Of a stretch of DNA of 64,000 nucleotides, positions 1-8,090 are shown in pieces. A program made the translations under genes and the position numbers. The notes below the pieces were generated by a model that ran no database searches, had not been told where the DNA came from, and saw nothing but the letters and a program-made list of their open reading frames with translations. Every line of letters starts with the position of its first letter. Position 1 is the stretch's first letter. Source of the stretch: HTCC2207 sp002685195 (lineage in GTDB: Bacteria > Pseudomonadota > Gammaproteobacteria > Pseudomonadales > Porticoccaceae). The DNA is taken from assembly GCA_051201675.1 (NCBI GenBank), contig CP179212.1:1426001-1490000 (forward strand), read 5' to 3'.

Positions 1-1
1 T

Positions 2-679
2 AGAATCATAAAAGGTTTCTCCAAAAGGTCAGCTCTGCGTATTATCAAAACCAAAAAGCCTTTCACAGCACTCAATGATTTGGCTATTCGCACAGGGCTG
101 TCTAAAGCTGATTTAAGCCTGCTAAGTCGTGCAGGCGCACTGCAATCGATAACTGATCACCGCCGGCAAGCGCATTGGCAAACATTGGCTTTTAATAACG
201 AAACGCCTCTTCTAAACAACATAGGCACTGAATCAAATATAACACTTGAAGCACCCACTGAAAGTGACGATGTCTATGCCGATTACAATAATAATGGCCT
301 AAGTCTAGGCCGTCACCCTATGAGTATTTTGCGAGAGCAGTTTCCTTTTTTTCAGCGATGTAAGCGCCACCGAGACTTGGCTGAAATGGGGCATCAAAGA
401 TTTGTTCGTATGGCCGGCATAGTCACTGGCAAACAACGCCCTGGAACCGCATCAGGGGTGGTTTTTCTAACCTTAGAAGACGAAACAGGTAACAGCAATA
501 TCGTTATCTGGAAAAGCGTTCAAGAACGTTGCCGTCAAGCTCTTCTTAAAGCTCAACTATTAATGGTTAAAGGAGTCATTGAAACAGATGGTGCAGTGGT
601 GCATGTAATAGCACAGGAACTCACCGACTGTAGCGAGTTGCTTTATCAAACCAACATCAGATCACGCAATTTCAGATGA
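2..679 (+). CDS. dnaE2: Error-prone DNA polymerase DnaE2 (ImuC), C-terminal part, cut by left edge
   Basis: The reading frame is open to the left edge, so only the last ~225 residues of a protein usually over 1000 aa are present. The segment contains the OB-fold region typical of the DnaE2 C-terminus, with the hallmark stretch KQRPGTASGVVFLTLEDETG near residue 140 of this fragment, and ends in SRNFR, like the SRDF(H/R) end usual in this family. DnaE2 acts with ImuB in SOS-induced mutagenic translesion synthesis; the rest of an imuA-imuB-dnaE2 cassette, if present, would lie left of the window. The next gene is unrelated in function. Identification from the C-terminus alone is firm because this motif separates DnaE2 from replicative DnaE. 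Confidence 0.93.
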   Translation, partial: RIIKGFSKRSALRIIKTKKPFTALNDLAIRTGLSKADLSLLSRAGALQSITDHRRQAHWQTLAFNNETPLLNNIGTESNITLEAPTESDDVYADYNNNGLSLGRHPMSILREQFPFFQRCKRHRDLAEMGHQRFVRMAGIVTGKQRPGTASGVVFLTLEDETGNSNIVIWKSVQERCRQALLKAQLLMVKGVIETDGAVVHVIAQELTDCSELLYQTNIRSRNFR

Positions 680-767
680 ACAAGAACATATATTGACACC
701 ATAAGTGCCATCTCATAAAGTAGAAATTGTCAAAATCAACTACAAGCCTCTATTAGGGTCAACACTT

Positions 768-1658
768 ATGAAATCATTCTCCAAAAAAGTCGCCGTTATT
801 ACCGGGGCTGGATCAGGCATGGGCCGCTACCTTGCGGTGCTGTTAGCAAAAGCTGGTGCCGACGTGGCAATCTGTGAGATTAATCAGACGACATTGGCCG
901 AGACTGAACAGATGGTCAAAGTCTATCCGGTGAATGTCTCTAGTCATGTGCTAGACGTGGCTAATAAAGCAGCCATTGATGCCCTACCCGCGCAGGTCAT
1001 AGAACAACACGGCCATGTGGATATGATTTTTAACAACGCAGGGGTTACCGTTGACTCGAGTTTTGAAGACATGTCTGAAACCGATTGGGACTGGGTAATG
1101 AACATAAACCTCCATGGAGTTATCAATGGTACTCGAGCATTTTTACCGCACTTACAAAAGCGACCCGAGGCTGCACTGATCAATATTTCCTCAATTTTTG
1201 GCATGATTACCGTACCCAACCAATCGGTTTATCACGTCGCAAAGTTTGCGGTTCGTGGCTTTACCGAGTGCTTAGCAAAAGAACTAAAAGAGAGTAAAGT
1301 ACAGATTCATTGCGTACATCCTGGGCACATTGGAACCAATATTGTCACTAATGCAAGAATGAACACCCGTGAAGACACGGTTAATCCAATGCAAGAAATG
1401 ATGGGTAAGCTTATTGGAATAGGCTCCACCCAAGAAGAAATGGCAGATTTCTTTCGCAATAACGGCATGCACCCGAGTAGAGCCTCCAATATCATTCTCA
1501 ATGGTGTACTGAAAAACAAAAAGCGAATCTTTGTTGGCGCAGATGCCAAGCTGATGGATCTTTCACAGCGACTATTCCCTATGCATTATGACAAGGTATT
1601 TCCGCTATTTACCATGCCGCTAACATTGCTGAGGAATAAAAAACCTCTTAATTTCTAG
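768..1658 (+). CDS. Short-chain dehydrogenase/reductase (SDR)
   Basis: Classical SDR of 296 aa. The NAD(P)-binding motif TGAGSGMG lies at residues 12-19, NNAG at 89-92, the catalytic Ser at 141/142 and the YxxxK pair at Tyr155/Lys159. A longer frame begins with GTG at 705, but the ATG at 768 has an AGGG Shine-Dalgarno 9 nt upstream and places the Rossmann fold at the usual distance from the N-terminus. The C-terminal ~80 residues extend beyond the core, as in SDRs acting on bulky or acyl substrates. It lies just upstream of a flavin monooxygenase on the same strand; SDR plus Baeyer-Villiger enzyme pairs convert alcohol to ketone to ester, so a shared substrate is plausible. The substrate cannot be read from the sequence. 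Confidence 0.88.
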   Translation: MKSFSKKVAVITGAGSGMGRYLAVLLAKAGADVAICEINQTTLAETEQMVKVYPVNVSSHVLDVANKAAIDALPAQVIEQHGHVDMIFNNAGVTVDSSFEDMSETDWDWVMNINLHGVINGTRAFLPHLQKRPEAALINISSIFGMITVPNQSVYHVAKFAVRGFTECLAKELKESKVQIHCVHPGHIGTNIVTNARMNTREDTVNPMQEMMGKLIGIGSTQEEMADFFRNNGMHPSRASNIILNGVLKNKKRIFVGADAKLMDLSQRLFPMHYDKVFPLFTMPLTLLRNKKPLNF

Positions 1659-1812
1659 TGCACTGGTTTTCGAGGTTTGACCGTAAAAGAATCCTATTAG
1701 AGATTGTAAATGAATCTGTACTTGAGGTTATTAGAGTCTAAGTCCACAACAGATGTCATTTACAATGTGTGGCTAAAGCGCCAAGAGCATTAATAAAAAG
1801 GACAAATTGGAT

Positions 1813-3303
1813 ATGAATGTTGAGCATACAGATGTTGTCATCGTAGGAGCAGGCTTGTCAGGTATTGGAGCAGCCTACCACCTCCGCGAAAAATGCCCTA
1901 ACCATGAATTTCTTATTCTTGAGGGGCGTTCCGCTATTGGTGGCACATGGGATCTTTTTCGCTATCCTGGTATTCGCTCTGATAGCGATATGCACACTCT
2001 TGGTTACAGCTTCAAACCTTGGGAAAGCGCCAAAGCTATAGCTGACGGGCCTTCTATTCTTGACTACGTGCGCAAAACTGCAACTGAAAATAAATTTGCA
2101 GATAAAATCCGGTTTAACCATAAATTAACAAGCGCAAACTGGGACAGCGAAACCCATCGATGGACACTATCCATCGCAAAGGCTAACACTGATGAAGCCA
2201 TAGAAATTACCTGTAATTTCTTATACATGTGTTCTGGCTATTATAGTTATGATCAAGCCCATGATCCTGGCCTTCCAGCTACCGACACTTTTAAAGGCAT
2301 ACTAGTGCACCCTCAATTTTGGCCAGAAGACCTAAATTACGAAGGCAAAAAAGTAGTGGTTATTGGGTCGGGCGCAACCGCCGTTACCCTAGTACCCTCA
2401 ATGGCAAAAAAAGCCGCTAGCGTGACAATGCTCCAACGCTCTCCCACGTATATTGTTTCACGGCCCTCAGAGGACTGGTTTGCCAATGGATTGCGTAAAC
2501 TGCTACCCCATCGCTGGGCCTATGCTCTAACCCGTTTGCGCAACACAAGATTCCAAGAACTGCTTTATAAACAGACACGCAAACGACCAGAAAAGGTTAA
2601 AAAGACGTTACTGGACATGGTACGTAAAGAACTTGGTCCGGACTATGATGTCGATAAACATTTTACTCCCAGTTACAACCCTTGGGATCAACGCTTGTGC
2701 CTTGTGCCTGATAGTGATCTGTTCAACTCTATAAATAACGGCAGCGCCACTGTGGTTACTGATCATATCGACACCTTCACTGAAACCGGCATTCAATTGA
2801 AATCGGGTGAGCACCTAGATGCCGACATCATCGTTACCGCCACTGGCTTACAGTTAATCATGATGGGAGGAGCAGAAATATCAGTGGATGGTGCATCTGT
2901 CGACTTTGCAAAACTCTGGACCTACAAGGGCTTAATGGTGTCTAGCGTACCCAATTTAGTTCAAACCTTTGGCTATATTAATGCCTCCTGGACCCTCCGA
3001 GCTGACCTTACTGCAGAGTGGGTATGCAAAGCTCTTAACCATATGAATGAAACAAACACAACAAGCATGGTGCCTGAAGTGCCCAGCGAATTGAAGGAGA
3101 TGCCAGTACGACACTGGATTGACGACTTCCCTGCCGGCTATATGCAGCGCGTCATGCACCTCTTTCCAAAGCAAGGGGACCGAGAGCCTTGGGTGAATAC
3201 TCAGGACTTCAGAAGAGACCGCAAAATCTTTAATCAGGCGCTCGGTACAGATAGTGCCCTGCAATTTACATCAAAAGATACTCTAAATCGCAAAAGTGCC
3301 TAA
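1813..3303 (+). CDS. Flavin-containing Baeyer-Villiger-type monooxygenase
   Basis: A 496-aa class B flavoprotein monooxygenase. The FAD-binding GAGLSG is at residues 12-17, the Baeyer-Villiger fingerprint FxGxxxHxxxWP (FKGILVHPQFWP) at 160-171, and the NADPH-binding GSGATA at 185-190. The fingerprint ends in WP, as in the long-chain/steroid-type subgroup. ATG at 1813 is chosen over the in-frame TTG at 1807 because AAGGA at 1798-1802 lies 10 nt from it. The expected reaction is NADPH- and O2-dependent insertion of oxygen into a ketone (or heteroatom oxygenation). A 154-nt gap separates it from the SDR upstream, with no clear terminator. The substrate is unknown; hydrocarbon- or steroid-derived ketones are the family's usual targets. 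Confidence 0.88.
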   Translation: MNVEHTDVVIVGAGLSGIGAAYHLREKCPNHEFLILEGRSAIGGTWDLFRYPGIRSDSDMHTLGYSFKPWESAKAIADGPSILDYVRKTATENKFADKIRFNHKLTSANWDSETHRWTLSIAKANTDEAIEITCNFLYMCSGYYSYDQAHDPGLPATDTFKGILVHPQFWPEDLNYEGKKVVVIGSGATAVTLVPSMAKKAASVTMLQRSPTYIVSRPSEDWFANGLRKLLPHRWAYALTRLRNTRFQELLYKQTRKRPEKVKKTLLDMVRKELGPDYDVDKHFTPSYNPWDQRLCLVPDSDLFNSINNGSATVVTDHIDTFTETGIQLKSGEHLDADIIVTATGLQLIMMGGAEISVDGASVDFAKLWTYKGLMVSSVPNLVQTFGYINASWTLRADLTAEWVCKALNHMNETNTTSMVPEVPSELKEMPVRHWIDDFPAGYMQRVMHLFPKQGDREPWVNTQDFRRDRKIFNQALGTDSALQFTSKDTLNRKSA

Positions 3304-3333
3304 CAGCTGTCGTTGAGCCGTTTGTTATAAGGC

Positions 3334-3365
3334 TTGACTCTAGACTATACTCCAAGGTTTATAGT
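3334..3365 (+). promoter_or_regulatory. MerR-type promoter with 20-bp spacer and operator dyad
   Basis: The -35 TTGACT (3334-3339) and -10 TATAGT (3360-3365) are separated by 20 bp rather than 17. That overlong spacing is the mark of promoters that MerR-family activators untwist. An imperfect dyad at 3337-3358 (14 of 22 positions symmetric, centred on TATA) fills the spacer. The promoter lies directly upstream of the ZntR-like gene, so it probably drives an autoregulated regulator-permease(-bioY) transcript. Confidence 0.8.
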
Positions 3366-3386
3366 AGACCTATGGAGCCATTTAAA

Positions 3387-3794
3387 ATGTTAAAAATAGG
3401 TGAATTAGCCTCTCTAGCGGGAGTCTCGAGAGACACCCTAAGGTTTTATGAAAAGCACGGCCTGATCATACCTAATCAACGCACAGAGTCTGGCTATCGT
3501 TTGTATTCAAATATCGACGTTGAGCGCATAAGCTTTATTGTGAGCGCCAAAGAAGTCGGCTTTACTCTTAATGAAATTCATCAACTCTTAGAGCTTGAGG
3601 TCACAAAAGACAAAAAGTCTTGCCAAGATGTAAAAGAGTTTGTGGACAACAAGATTACTATCGTTAATCAACGTCTTTTAGAAATAGAAAAAATAAAACA
3701 CTCATTACAAACTTTGAGTGATGCCTGTTGTGGTGGTGATGAACCCGCAACCCAATGCACCATATTAGGTGCTCTAAACGAACAAGCAAGGTGA
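3387..3794 (+). CDS. MerR-family metal-responsive regulator, ZntR-like
   Basis: A 135-aa regulator: N-terminal winged HTH (IGELASLAGVSRDTLRFYEK), a long dimerisation helix, and a C-terminal metal-binding loop with the ZntR pattern, a Cys in the helix (SCQDV) followed by DACCGG and a later Cys in QCTIL. These match the zinc-binding positions of E. coli ZntR. ATG at 3387 is preferred to the upstream in-frame ATG at 3372 because GGAG (3374-3377) stands 9 nt before it, the protein then begins like relatives (MxxIGELA), and 3372 lies only 7 nt past the -10 box. It sits 9 nt before a metal permease gene. Likely ligand is Zn(II), Cd(II) or Pb(II); copper is less likely given the CCGG loop. Confidence 0.85.
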   Translation: MLKIGELASLAGVSRDTLRFYEKHGLIIPNQRTESGYRLYSNIDVERISFIVSAKEVGFTLNEIHQLLELEVTKDKKSCQDVKEFVDNKITIVNQRLLEIEKIKHSLQTLSDACCGGDEPATQCTILGALNEQAR

Positions 3795-3803
3795 TATAAG
3801 CTC

Positions 3804-4895
3804 ATGTCTTTTACTCAACATTTTATCGGTCTATTTATTGAATCAGCTCCTTGGCTACTAATGGGCTTTAGTGTGGCTGGCCTTATGAAGGCATTTGTGC
3901 CTAGCCAAGTATTGGCCAAACATTTAGGAGAGCCGGGGCTTTTGGCCACCATTAAAGCCGCTCTTCTGGGTGCACCCCTGCCCTTGTGCTCCTGTGGTGT
4001 CATTCCTGCAGCACTCGGTTTAAGACGCAGCGGCGCCTCTAAGGCTGCCACAACGTCTTTTTTAATATCTACACCAGAGACTGGTGTAGACTCGGTTACG
4101 GTGTCCTATGCGATGATGGGGCCCTTTATGGCTATAATTAGACCAATTGCGGCCATTTCTACCGCTATAACTGCAGGATTGCTAGTTGGCCCTGATAAAA
4201 ACGATCATGCGCCACAGAGTTCGGAGTCCGTTCAGTCCTGCTGCGCCAGCAAAACTGCTGAACCTGCATCTGCAGAGAGCTGTTGTAGTAGAGTAAGTGA
4301 GGAGAACAGCGCTGCTGATAGCATTGGTAATCGGCTCAGAGATAGCATGAAATTCACCTTTGTAGATCTTATTAGGGATATCAGTCTGTGGCTGATGATC
4401 GGTCTTGGAATTGCTGCCATGGTGAAGACTTATGTTCCCACCGAGTTTTTAACCCAGTGGGGTGATGGCTTTATGGCCTTTGTAGTCATGGCGCTAATTG
4501 GTGTCCCCATGTACATCTGCGCTCTAGCCTCCACTCCCATTGCCGCCGGACTACTATTTTCAGGCGTATCCCCTGGAGCTACACTAGTATTTATGTTGGT
4601 AGGCCCCGCAACCAATATAGCCACAATCGGCTTGGTGAGAAATGAGCTGGGTAATCGCGCCCTCGCGGCCTACCTCGGTAGTGTTATTGGGGTTGGCTTT
4701 GCCTTTGGCTATTTGACCAATTACCTTGCTGCCCAATGGAACATCGACTTTCTTGCTCAAACTCAAACCACACACGCCATGATTAATACGCCCATAGCAA
4801 CGGCTGCAGCCTTGGTACTTGCAGGATTAATTGTTTTTGCCTTGGGGTCAAAGTATCTGGCCAATATCAAACAAAAAACACTCGCCACTCATTGA
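3804..4895 (+). CDS. SO_0444-family permease, putative heavy-metal (Zn/Cu) exporter
   Basis: A 363-aa polytopic inner-membrane protein with two related halves. The first half carries LCSCG (61-65) with PETGVDS (91-97); the second carries PMYICA (235-240) and GPATN (267-271), typical of the permease family that includes SO_0444 and ArsP. The connecting loop (about 130-185) is hydrophilic and has two SCC clusters at 145-147 and 159-161, well suited to metal capture. It follows a ZntR-like regulator by 9 nt and so is the probable regulated target. The family is annotated as Cu/Zn efflux; the ZntR-type neighbour favours Zn or a similar ion. Transport of organoarsenicals, as in ArsP, is a less likely alternative. 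Confidence 0.82.
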   Translation: MSFTQHFIGLFIESAPWLLMGFSVAGLMKAFVPSQVLAKHLGEPGLLATIKAALLGAPLPLCSCGVIPAALGLRRSGASKAATTSFLISTPETGVDSVTVSYAMMGPFMAIIRPIAAISTAITAGLLVGPDKNDHAPQSSESVQSCCASKTAEPASAESCCSRVSEENSAADSIGNRLRDSMKFTFVDLIRDISLWLMIGLGIAAMVKTYVPTEFLTQWGDGFMAFVVMALIGVPMYICALASTPIAAGLLFSGVSPGATLVFMLVGPATNIATIGLVRNELGNRALAAYLGSVIGVGFAFGYLTNYLAAQWNIDFLAQTQTTHAMINTPIATAAALVLAGLIVFALGSKYLANIKQKTLATH

Positions 4896-4923
4896 TAAGT
4901 AACATCAAAAAAGGCTTGCTTTA

Positions 4924-5466
4924 ATGCATATCAATAAAGATATTTTAATGGTTGGCTTAGGCCTACTACTTATTTGTCTGGGCGCTATGGTTAGCATTGA
5001 CTTGCCATGGAAAGACGGCCAAATTCCTATCACAGGGCAAAGCCTCGCCGTGCTAGTTGTAGGATTTCTACTTGGACCTAAACGAGGACTGCTGGTCATC
5101 GCTATTTATCTGATTGCAGGTTTAGCTGGCTTGCCTGTGTTTGCCAAAGGTGCATCTGGAATAGATGCATTGATGGGCAGCAGTGGCGGCTTTTTATATG
5201 GGTTTTTAGTTGGTGGTTATGTCTGTGGTGCACTGCAAGAGAACGGTTTTGGGGACAGCTTTGCCGAGTGTTTAATCGCCATGACAATTGGTACTGTACT
5301 GATTTTAGCCTGTGGCATTGCTCAACTGACCTATCTATATGGGCTTGATAAGGCATTAGAGTATGGGTTTTGGCCATTTTGGCCAGGCGCGATCGTGAAA
5401 ATTATTTTGGGTGCAGCAATTGTTTATTTTGTTCCAAAAGAAAGATATTTAGGTCACTCAGGCTAA
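4924..5466 (+). CDS. bioY: Biotin transporter S component BioY
   Basis: A 180-aa, about six-helix membrane protein of the BioY family. The diagnostic stretch PITGQSLAVLVVGFLLGP is near residues 39-56, followed by GLAGLPVF and GGFLYGFLVGGY, both conserved in BioY. It binds and imports biotin, alone or with an ECF ATPase/transmembrane module; no bioM/bioN or EcfAT gene lies in this window. It begins 28 nt after the permease stop with AAGG 9 nt before the ATG, so it may be read from the metal-regulated promoter. An imperfect hairpin with a T-run follows the stop. Pairing biotin uptake with metal efflux is unusual and its meaning is unclear. Confidence 0.88.
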   Translation: MHINKDILMVGLGLLLICLGAMVSIDLPWKDGQIPITGQSLAVLVVGFLLGPKRGLLVIAIYLIAGLAGLPVFAKGASGIDALMGSSGGFLYGFLVGGYVCGALQENGFGDSFAECLIAMTIGTVLILACGIAQLTYLYGLDKALEYGFWPFWPGAIVKIILGAAIVYFVPKERYLGHSG

Positions 5467-5482
5467 TCGCTCGTGGAGTAAT

Positions 5483-5509
5483 AAAAAGCAGCCCCTGGGC
5501 CACTTTTTT
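5483..5509 (+). terminator. Putative imperfect rho-independent terminator after bioY
   Basis: The sequence AAAAAGCAGCCC-CT-GGGCCACTTTTTT folds into a stem with two mismatched positions and a six- to seven-T run, starting 16 nt after the bioY stop. The mismatches lower confidence, but the position fits the end of the regulator-permease-bioY unit. Confidence 0.5.
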
Positions 5510-5738
5510 AAACAACACTCTTTAAAAACCAAGCAAGTCTCAGGAAGATCGGCTTAATAATAGAAAAGACTATAACCGAGATGCCCAACGTATTTAGATA
5601 TTCTATAATCCGACAAAGTAACCTATTCATAGTGCGCGTTTTTCTCAAGTCAAGTTCGAAGAAAATTTTTTTTAGGCTAGGAAGTGAGAAGTAAGGACTG
5701 ATGGGTCCAGTAGCTATATTTTATTAATAGTAAAGTGT

Positions 5739-5753
5739 GTTAGTTTGACTAAC
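5739..5753. promoter_or_regulatory. Perfect 6-bp-arm palindrome, candidate TetR operator
   Basis: GTTAGT-ttg-ACTAAC is a perfect inverted repeat 23 nt before the ATG of the first TetR gene. Short palindromes just upstream of tetR-type genes are commonly autoregulatory operators. A related but degenerate block (AAGTGT..TA..TTGA..ATGTG.TA.G) occurs at nearly the same distance upstream of the second TetR gene, which supports a conserved regulatory role. No binding evidence is available. Confidence 0.5.
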
Positions 5754-5775
5754 TTTTATGTGTTAGGATCCGAAG

Positions 5776-6447
5776 ATGAAAAAGCCAGTAAGAGCATTTG
5801 GAGACGCTACTCGCCAAGCAAATAAAAAATTGCGTCGCGAACGCATATTCACTATAGCTAAGCGCCAAATAGCTGCAAAAGGTTTAGAAGAATTTACTAT
5901 CAGTAAACTTGCCGAAGAGGCTGGTGTTTCTACGCCAACGATTCATAACTTATTTGGTAAAAAAGATGATATTGCTCAAGAACTAATTGAAGAATTAATA
6001 TTAGCTTTACAAAACATCATGTCTAAACCAGTTTTTGATGATCCCGTTAAGAGTGCAGTTTTTTATGTCGATAGCATTATAGAAATGTATGAAGGCAAAG
6101 AAGACTTTTATCGCTCAGCTTATATGGCTTGTGAAAAAGCAGGATTGTTTGAAGATCATGAATCTGTAGATTCGTTTTACCGGCAATCAATCAACCTCGC
6201 TGAACTATGCTGCAAAGGTGCATTAAAACATGGGTTTCTCTTAGGGAATATTGATACTACAGTTCTCACAAGAGAGCTATACGACTGTCATCGCTCCGGA
6301 AGACAGGACTGGGTTATTGGTTATATCAATTTGAATGAATATCGCGATCAAGTGTTAGAAAGCATGCTTATGACTTATGCTGCAGATGCATCTCCTGAGT
6401 GTCATCAAAGGATTATCTCAGAGATTAATCGGGTGAATAGTCATTAA
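5776..6447 (+). CDS. TetR/AcrR-family regulator (paralogue 1 of 3)
   Basis: A 223-aa one-component regulator. The N-terminal HTH occupies about residues 20-70, with recognition region AGVSTPTIHNLFGKKDDI; the remainder is a helical ligand-binding and dimerisation domain. Two close paralogues lie at 7172-7834 and 14082-14753. All three share the opening (R/N)TRQANK.LRR.RI, the HTH core, a D/E-FYR-A motif and the FLLGNI segment in the C-terminal domain. By eye, paralogues 1 and 3 are the closest pair. The SCPU pilin gene follows by 52 nt on the same strand and may be co-transcribed. The ligand and targets are unknown; the neighbours suggest surface structures. Confidence 0.88.
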   Translation: MKKPVRAFGDATRQANKKLRRERIFTIAKRQIAAKGLEEFTISKLAEEAGVSTPTIHNLFGKKDDIAQELIEELILALQNIMSKPVFDDPVKSAVFYVDSIIEMYEGKEDFYRSAYMACEKAGLFEDHESVDSFYRQSINLAELCCKGALKHGFLLGNIDTTVLTRELYDCHRSGRQDWVIGYINLNEYRDQVLESMLMTYAADASPECHQRIISEINRVNSH

Positions 6448-6499
6448 TCGCTTTTTGTAAAAGGTCTCGAGATCTCTTTTCTGACAAAATGAAGGATCG

Positions 6500-7033
6500 A
6501 TGAATACGAAATCCAACCAAAGTACGCTCAAATCCACAATCTTATGGGCCATTGCACTTTGCTCCGCTTATCCTAGCGTTCATACTTATGCTGGTTCAGA
6601 TACTTCAACCATGAGCGTTAGCGCATCGGTTGCACCTTCCTGCTCCATGGACTCCAGCCCAATGAGATTCGGAACCTATGACGGTGTTATCGCAAATGCT
6701 TCCACGGCTCTTGAAGCCATGGCCGCGATAGTGTCGACCTGCACCTCCGGCGCAGCGGCTATTATTACCATAAATGCTGGTGCCTCTGCGGGATCCGATT
6801 CGGCTGATACGCTTGCTCGTCGAATGACAGCTGGAGAGGGAAATTATCTAGCATACCAAGTTTATTCAGATGTAGGTCGCAGCACGGTATGGGGAAATAC
6901 CTCCCCCACAGGTGTGGCGCTCACGGGAACTGGCGTCCCTCAAACCTTGACTGCTTATGGCAGCGTTACGGCCTCGCAATTAGCGGCCCCCGGGATTTAT
7001 AATGACCAGCTCACTCTCACCATTACTTATTGA
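6500..7033 (+). CDS. Spore coat U (SCPU) domain protein, secreted pilin-like subunit
   Basis: A 177-aa secreted protein. Residues 1-32 form a signal peptide (hydrophobic ILWAIALCSAYPSV, cleavage near AGS), followed by one SCPU domain. The conserved cysteine pair is at Cys48 and Cys81, and the closing strand YNDQLTLTITY resembles the C-terminal strand of CsuA/B-like subunits. Such proteins are usually assembled by an archaic chaperone-usher system, but no chaperone or usher gene is adjacent. It lies between two TetR paralogues; the start has AAGGA only 3 nt before the ATG, a tight spacing. The base composition looks somewhat more GC-rich than the flanking regulators. Confidence 0.82.
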   Translation: MNTKSNQSTLKSTILWAIALCSAYPSVHTYAGSDTSTMSVSASVAPSCSMDSSPMRFGTYDGVIANASTALEAMAAIVSTCTSGAAAIITINAGASAGSDSADTLARRMTAGEGNYLAYQVYSDVGRSTVWGNTSPTGVALTGTGVPQTLTAYGSVTASQLAAPGIYNDQLTLTITY

Positions 7034-7171
7034 TGCGAATACGAGCTCTGACAAAAGTCCTTTGCAAGGCGCGGGTAATTGCTTTAAACAGTCTGAGTGG
7101 CTTTTTTTGCAGATTTAATTAAGAACAAAAAGTGTTATGTTGATCATCTCTCATGTGCTAAGCTGTCCAGT

Positions 7172-7834
7172 ATGAAAAAGCCCGCAACAGCATTAGGAGA
7201 TAAAACGCGCCAGGCAAATAAAAAATTGCGACGTGAACGTATTTTTGATGTCGCAAAGCGTATGATTGCTGAAAAAGGTATAGAAGACTTTACCATAAGT
7301 GAACTTGCCGAAGAGGCTGGGGTTACTACACCAACGATTCACAACCTATTCGGAAAAAAAAGTGACATCATTAGAGAGCTGGTCTCAACTTTAATTGAAG
7401 AAATGCAGGTTACTACCCTCGACCCGCCAGTCGATCTTGTTGAAAATACAATGTTCTTCGTCAATAACGTGGCTGACATCTACGAGAAAGATATAGATTT
7501 TTATCGCGCCGCATTTAAGTCGGCAGAGTATCTAGGATTGTTTGACCCTAGAATTCCAGATGGACTTTTCCGGCGAGCACAGCAGCTGGCACAACCAAAT
7601 AAGGAGTGGTACAAAAGAGGTTTTTTGTTAGGAAATATCGAAGCCAGAATAATTCGAGACAAGGTTCACAATAGTCATCGGCTTGCTCGAATTGACTGGG
7701 TTCTCGGCTACATTGATTTAAGTCAATTTCGTCACCAGGTCATGAAGAGCATACTTATGGTGTACGCGGCCGATGCCAACCCCGAGCTTCACGTTTTGTT
7801 AAATGAAGAAATTAACAGACTCAACAGCCTGTAG
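7172..7834 (+). CDS. TetR/AcrR-family regulator (paralogue 2 of 3)
   Basis: A 220-aa TetR regulator when started at ATG 7172, which aligns exactly with the MKKP.RA.GD start of paralogue 1; the longer frame from 7097 adds 25 unsupported residues. The HTH core EEAGVTTPTIHNLFGKKSD is almost identical to paralogue 1, while the ligand domain is the most divergent of the three (PRIPDGLFRRAQQLAQPNKEW replaces the CC-containing segment). The leader sequence resembles that of paralogue 1. It is followed by a convergent GPH symporter gene. Function is inferred only at family level. Confidence 0.87.
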   Translation: MKKPATALGDKTRQANKKLRRERIFDVAKRMIAEKGIEDFTISELAEEAGVTTPTIHNLFGKKSDIIRELVSTLIEEMQVTTLDPPVDLVENTMFFVNNVADIYEKDIDFYRAAFKSAEYLGLFDPRIPDGLFRRAQQLAQPNKEWYKRGFLLGNIEARIIRDKVHNSHRLARIDWVLGYIDLSQFRHQVMKSILMVYAADANPELHVLLNEEINRLNSL

Positions 7835-8090
7835 TTTATTCCTCTATCAAGTCAGTTATTAGCCACTAGCTTGTGCCGAGGCACTGCCAACTCAGTCAGA
7901 TCAAACTAATGGGTAACATTAGGCAACATATGCCTGAAAGCTCCGCCAATTTGTGCGGAACATCATGCTCGTATCACCCTCCTCGTAGATTTCGTCCGGT
8001 CATTCCAGCACTGAGGCACTAAAATACTGCTGCTGGCAAGGTCTCAGTGGCATCTTTTCTGATTGGCATTGATAGACCAAGTTTTACACC

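Larger units (their letters stand above)
5467..5775. other. Gene-free stretch between bioY and the first TetR gene
   Basis: About 309 bp, AT-rich, with no credible ORF. Beyond the terminator-like hairpin near its start and the palindrome GTTAGTttgACTAAC near its end, I see only AT-rich candidate -10 elements around 5714-5730 with no convincing -35 partner. Confidence 0.6.

Noticed and set aside
705..767. GTG start extending the SDR by 21 residues
   Set aside because: No ribosome site at the GTG, and the ATG at 768 has AGGG at good spacing and restores the normal SDR N-terminus.
5745..5750. TTGACT as a -35 box for TetR-1
   Set aside because: No -10-like hexamer at 16-18 bp, and it lies inside the palindrome only ~25 nt from the start codon; an operator reading fits better.
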